From DATEDA01 sp963789885 (GTDB lineage Bacteria; Pseudomonadota; Gammaproteobacteria; Burkholderiales; SG8-39), in NCBI GenBank assembly GCA_963789885.1, contig CAWBNB010000018.1, positions 1 through 64,000 on the forward strand: 64,000 nt of DNA, in the 5' to 3' direction. Of the stretch, positions 62,146 to 64,000 are shown piece by piece. The notes beneath the pieces were generated by a model. The model saw nothing but the letters and a program-made list of their open reading frames with translations, was not told the DNA's origin and did no database searches. The translations under genes were made by a program, and so were the position numbers. Every line of letters begins with the position of its first letter. Within the stretch, counting starts at the first letter, position 1.

Positions 62146-63939
62146 CTAGAACTCGTCTTCCGCGAGCGCCAGCGCACCCCGTGCGCCGTGGATCACGGTA
62201 TGCGCGAGCCCCGGGGCCTGCGCGAGCACGTGATCGGCGTAGAACCGCGCGGTCACGATCTTTGCGTGCAGAAAGCCCGCGTCCCCGCGGCCTTCCGCAA
62301 GCTGACGCCGGGCGGCGATCGCCCCCCGCGCCAGCTGCCAGCCCCCGGCGACGGTGCCGAACAGCTTGAGGAACGGCACCGCCCCGACCGACACGCTCTT
62401 CGTCGCCCCGCCGTAGTGCGCGACGACGTGATCCACCGCCGCCTCGACCGCGTCGACGCCCCTCTGGAGCGCACCGCGGATGGCGGCCGAGTCGGCATCC
62501 GCTTGTGCGGCGAGCTCCCGGTCGAGCCCGCGCATCGTTCCGAGCAGCGCCTTGATGGTGGCGCCGCCCTCCCGCGCGATCTTGCGGCCGATGAGATCGT
62601 TCGCCTGGATTCCCGTCGTGCCCTCGTAGATCGTCGTGATTCGCACGTCGCGCAGGAGCTGGGCGGCGCCCGTCTCCTCGACGTACCCCATGCCGCCGTG
62701 CACCTGGACGCCGAGGGAGGCCACCTCGACGCCGGTCTCGGTGCTCCAGCCCTTGATGACCGGCATCAGAAGATCGACCAGCGCCTGGCTCCGCGCGCGC
62801 TCGGCCGCGTCGGGATGGCGCTCGGCGGCGTCGTGCATCGCGGCGACGACGCACGCGAGCGAGCGCATCGCCTCGGCCTGCGACTTCATGAGCATCAGCA
62901 TCCGGCGGACGTCGGCGTGGTGGATGATCGTGACGCTTTTCTCGCCGCCGTCGACGTCGCGGCCCTGCACGCGCTCGCGCGCGTAGGCGAGCGCCTTCTG
63001 GTACGCGCGCTCGGCGACCGCGAGGCCCTGGAGGCCGGTCGCGAAACGCGCGGAGTTCATCATCAGGAACATGTATTCGAGGCCGCGGTTCTCCTCGCCC
63101 ACCAGGTAGCCGGTGGCGCCGCCGCGGTCGCCGAGAGCCATGACGCAGGTCGGGCTCCCGTGGATCCCGAGCTTGTGCTCGATGGAGACGCAATGCACGT
63201 CGTTGCGCGCGCCGAGGCGGCCGCCGTCTTCCACCAGCAGCTTGGGCACGATGAACAGCGACAGACCCCTGGTGCCCGGCGGAGCATTCGCCGTCCGCGC
63301 GAGCACGAGGTGGATGATGTTCTCGGCCAGGTCGTGCTCGCCGTAGGTGATGAAGATCTTCTGGCCGAAGAGCCGATAGCTGCCGTCGGCTTGCGGCTCG
63401 GCACGGGTGCGCACCGCCGCGAGGTCGGACCCGGCCTGCGGCTCGGTCAGGTTCATGGTGCCGGACCACTCCCCGCTCACCATCTTCGGCAGGTACTTGG
63501 CCTTCTGCGCTTCGGACCCGGCCACGGTCAGCGCGTGGATCGCCCCCTCGTTGAGCGGCAGGACGAGCGAGAAGGCGAGGTTCGCCGAGGCCCACATCTC
63601 CCGGACTGCGGCGCCCACGGCCCGCGGAAGTCCCTGTCCGCCGAACTCCGGCTCGCACTCGAGCGCGTTCCAGCCCGCCTCGAGGAGCTGCCGGTAGGCC
63701 GCCCTGAAGCCGCCCGGGGTCGTCACGCCGTCCTCGCGCCACCGCGCGCCCTCCCGATCGCCGGTCTGGTTGAGCGGCGCGAGCACCTCGCGCGCGAACT
63801 TCGCCGCCTCGTCGAGCACGGCGTCGACGAGATCCGGCGTCGCCTCCGCATAGCCCGGCAGCTCGGCGAGCGTTTCGAGCCCGACGAGCTCGCGCAGCAC
63901 GAACCGCATGTCCTTGAGCGGGGCCTGGTAGTCGCTCAT
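62146..63939 (-). CDS. Acyl-CoA dehydrogenase (DmdC/FadE-like, long form)
   Basis: 597 residues, the long subgroup with an extra C-terminal domain: MVSGEWSGTMNLTEPQAGSD, YRLFGQKIFITYGEHDLAEN, GARNDVHCVSIEHKLGIHGS, QVHGGMGYVEETGAAQLLRD, ITTIYEGTTGIQANDLIGRK. The catalytic Glu is in YEGT. It oxidises an acyl-CoA to enoyl-CoA. With the CoA ligase and crotonase it completes a beta-oxidation-like side-chain set for phenylpropanoids. Start ATG 63939. Confidence 0.92.
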   Translation of the reverse strand: MSDYQAPLKDMRFVLRELVGLETLAELPGYAEATPDLVDAVLDEAAKFAREVLAPLNQTGDREGARWREDGVTTPGGFRAAYRQLLEAGWNALECEPEFGGQGLPRAVGAAVREMWASANLAFSLVLPLNEGAIHALTVAGSEAQKAKYLPKMVSGEWSGTMNLTEPQAGSDLAAVRTRAEPQADGSYRLFGQKIFITYGEHDLAENIIHLVLARTANAPPGTRGLSLFIVPKLLVEDGGRLGARNDVHCVSIEHKLGIHGSPTCVMALGDRGGATGYLVGEENRGLEYMFLMMNSARFATGLQGLAVAERAYQKALAYARERVQGRDVDGGEKSVTIIHHADVRRMLMLMKSQAEAMRSLACVVAAMHDAAERHPDAAERARSQALVDLLMPVIKGWSTETGVEVASLGVQVHGGMGYVEETGAAQLLRDVRITTIYEGTTGIQANDLIGRKIAREGGATIKALLGTMRGLDRELAAQADADSAAIRGALQRGVDAVEAAVDHVVAHYGGATKSVSVGAVPFLKLFGTVAGGWQLARGAIAARRQLAEGRGDAGFLHAKIVTARFYADHVLAQAPGLAHTVIHGARGALALAEDEF

Positions 63940-63973
63940 GGCCGAACGTCGCTTCTCATGCGCCGGCTCCCGT

Positions 63974-64000
63974 TCACTCCTCGGCGGTGAAGCCCGAGGC
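63974..64000 (-). CDS. 3' end of an upstream gene (partial)
   Basis: The minus strand enters the window with ASGFTAEE and a TGA at 63974-63976, 34 bp before the dehydrogenase start. Too short to identify; it looks like the end of another operon gene. Confidence 0.3.
   Translation of the reverse strand, partial: ASGFTAEE

Noticed and set aside
62188..63990. 600-residue plus-strand ORF
   Set aside because: Antisense shadow of the acyl-CoA dehydrogenase.

Overview
The window is high-GC DNA from a proteobacterium, most likely a betaproteobacterium of the Burkholderiales type. The clues are a Bug-family periplasmic binding protein, complete Liv and NitT/TauT-type ABC transporters, a PobA hydroxybenzoate monooxygenase, a feruloyl-CoA synthase cluster and a 3' tRNA-Lys(TTT) sequence of proteobacterial type. 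No intact rRNA or tRNA gene and no CRISPR array was seen. Much of the window is accessory DNA: decayed conjugation genes, toxin-antitoxin loci, insertion sequences, a gene cassette with an attC site, and repeated tRNA-derived attachment sequences.

Layout. 0.1-0.8 kb: HigBA toxin-antitoxin with a clear promoter. 0.8-4.7 kb (minus strand): remnant of an integrative conjugative element (DUF4400 protein, TraD coupling protein, TraI/MobH-type relaxase), with several single-base frameshifts. 5-14 kb: a mosaic of single genes (2-hydroxyacid dehydrogenase, M48 protease, a YdhR-like cassette gene followed by an attC, a UDG-fold protein, an amidohydrolase, a thioesterase). It contains an IS1595-family element with a perfect 8-bp target duplication, inserted inside an older inverted-repeat element. 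14-18 kb: a RES-toxin fragment, an SRPBCC protein, a GFA protein, a second toxin-antitoxin pair, unusual operator-like repeats, and an excisionase plus tyrosine integrase that ends beside a 45-nt 3' tRNA-Lys sequence.

18.1-56.1 kb is bounded by direct repeats, each made of that 45-nt tRNA-Lys piece plus a 73-nt arm. A third, partial copy lies at 30.3 kb beside a dead IS6-family element. The first part (18.8-29.1 kb) holds four secreted hydrolase-like genes: one Abhydrolase_10-type and three divergent DUF6351 paralogues. A secreted SGNH hydrolase lies just past the middle repeat. The second part (32.6-54.7 kb) looks like a catabolic island. It holds a single-chain triple RidA protein, a Liv-type ABC transporter, an 8-oxoguanine-deaminase-like enzyme and a GntR/FCD regulator. 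A long plus-strand operon follows: SDR, aminotransferase, alpha/beta hydrolase, TudS-related protein and partner, second aminotransferase, M20 N-carbamoyl hydrolase, cyclic amidohydrolase, MmgE/PrpD, flavin monooxygenase and a NitT/TauT-type ABC transporter. The enzyme set suggests uptake and breakdown of a nitrogen heterocycle such as a hydantoin- or pyrimidine-like ring; the substrate is not known. The right border (54.7-56.1 kb) holds an IS6-type terminal repeat, a LacI fragment and an IS66 remnant.

56.4-64 kb looks like ordinary chromosome: a minus-strand operon for lignin-type aromatics (acyl-CoA dehydrogenase, crotonase, feruloyl-CoA synthase, Bug protein, amidohydrolase, PobA), with tight ATGA overlaps between several genes.
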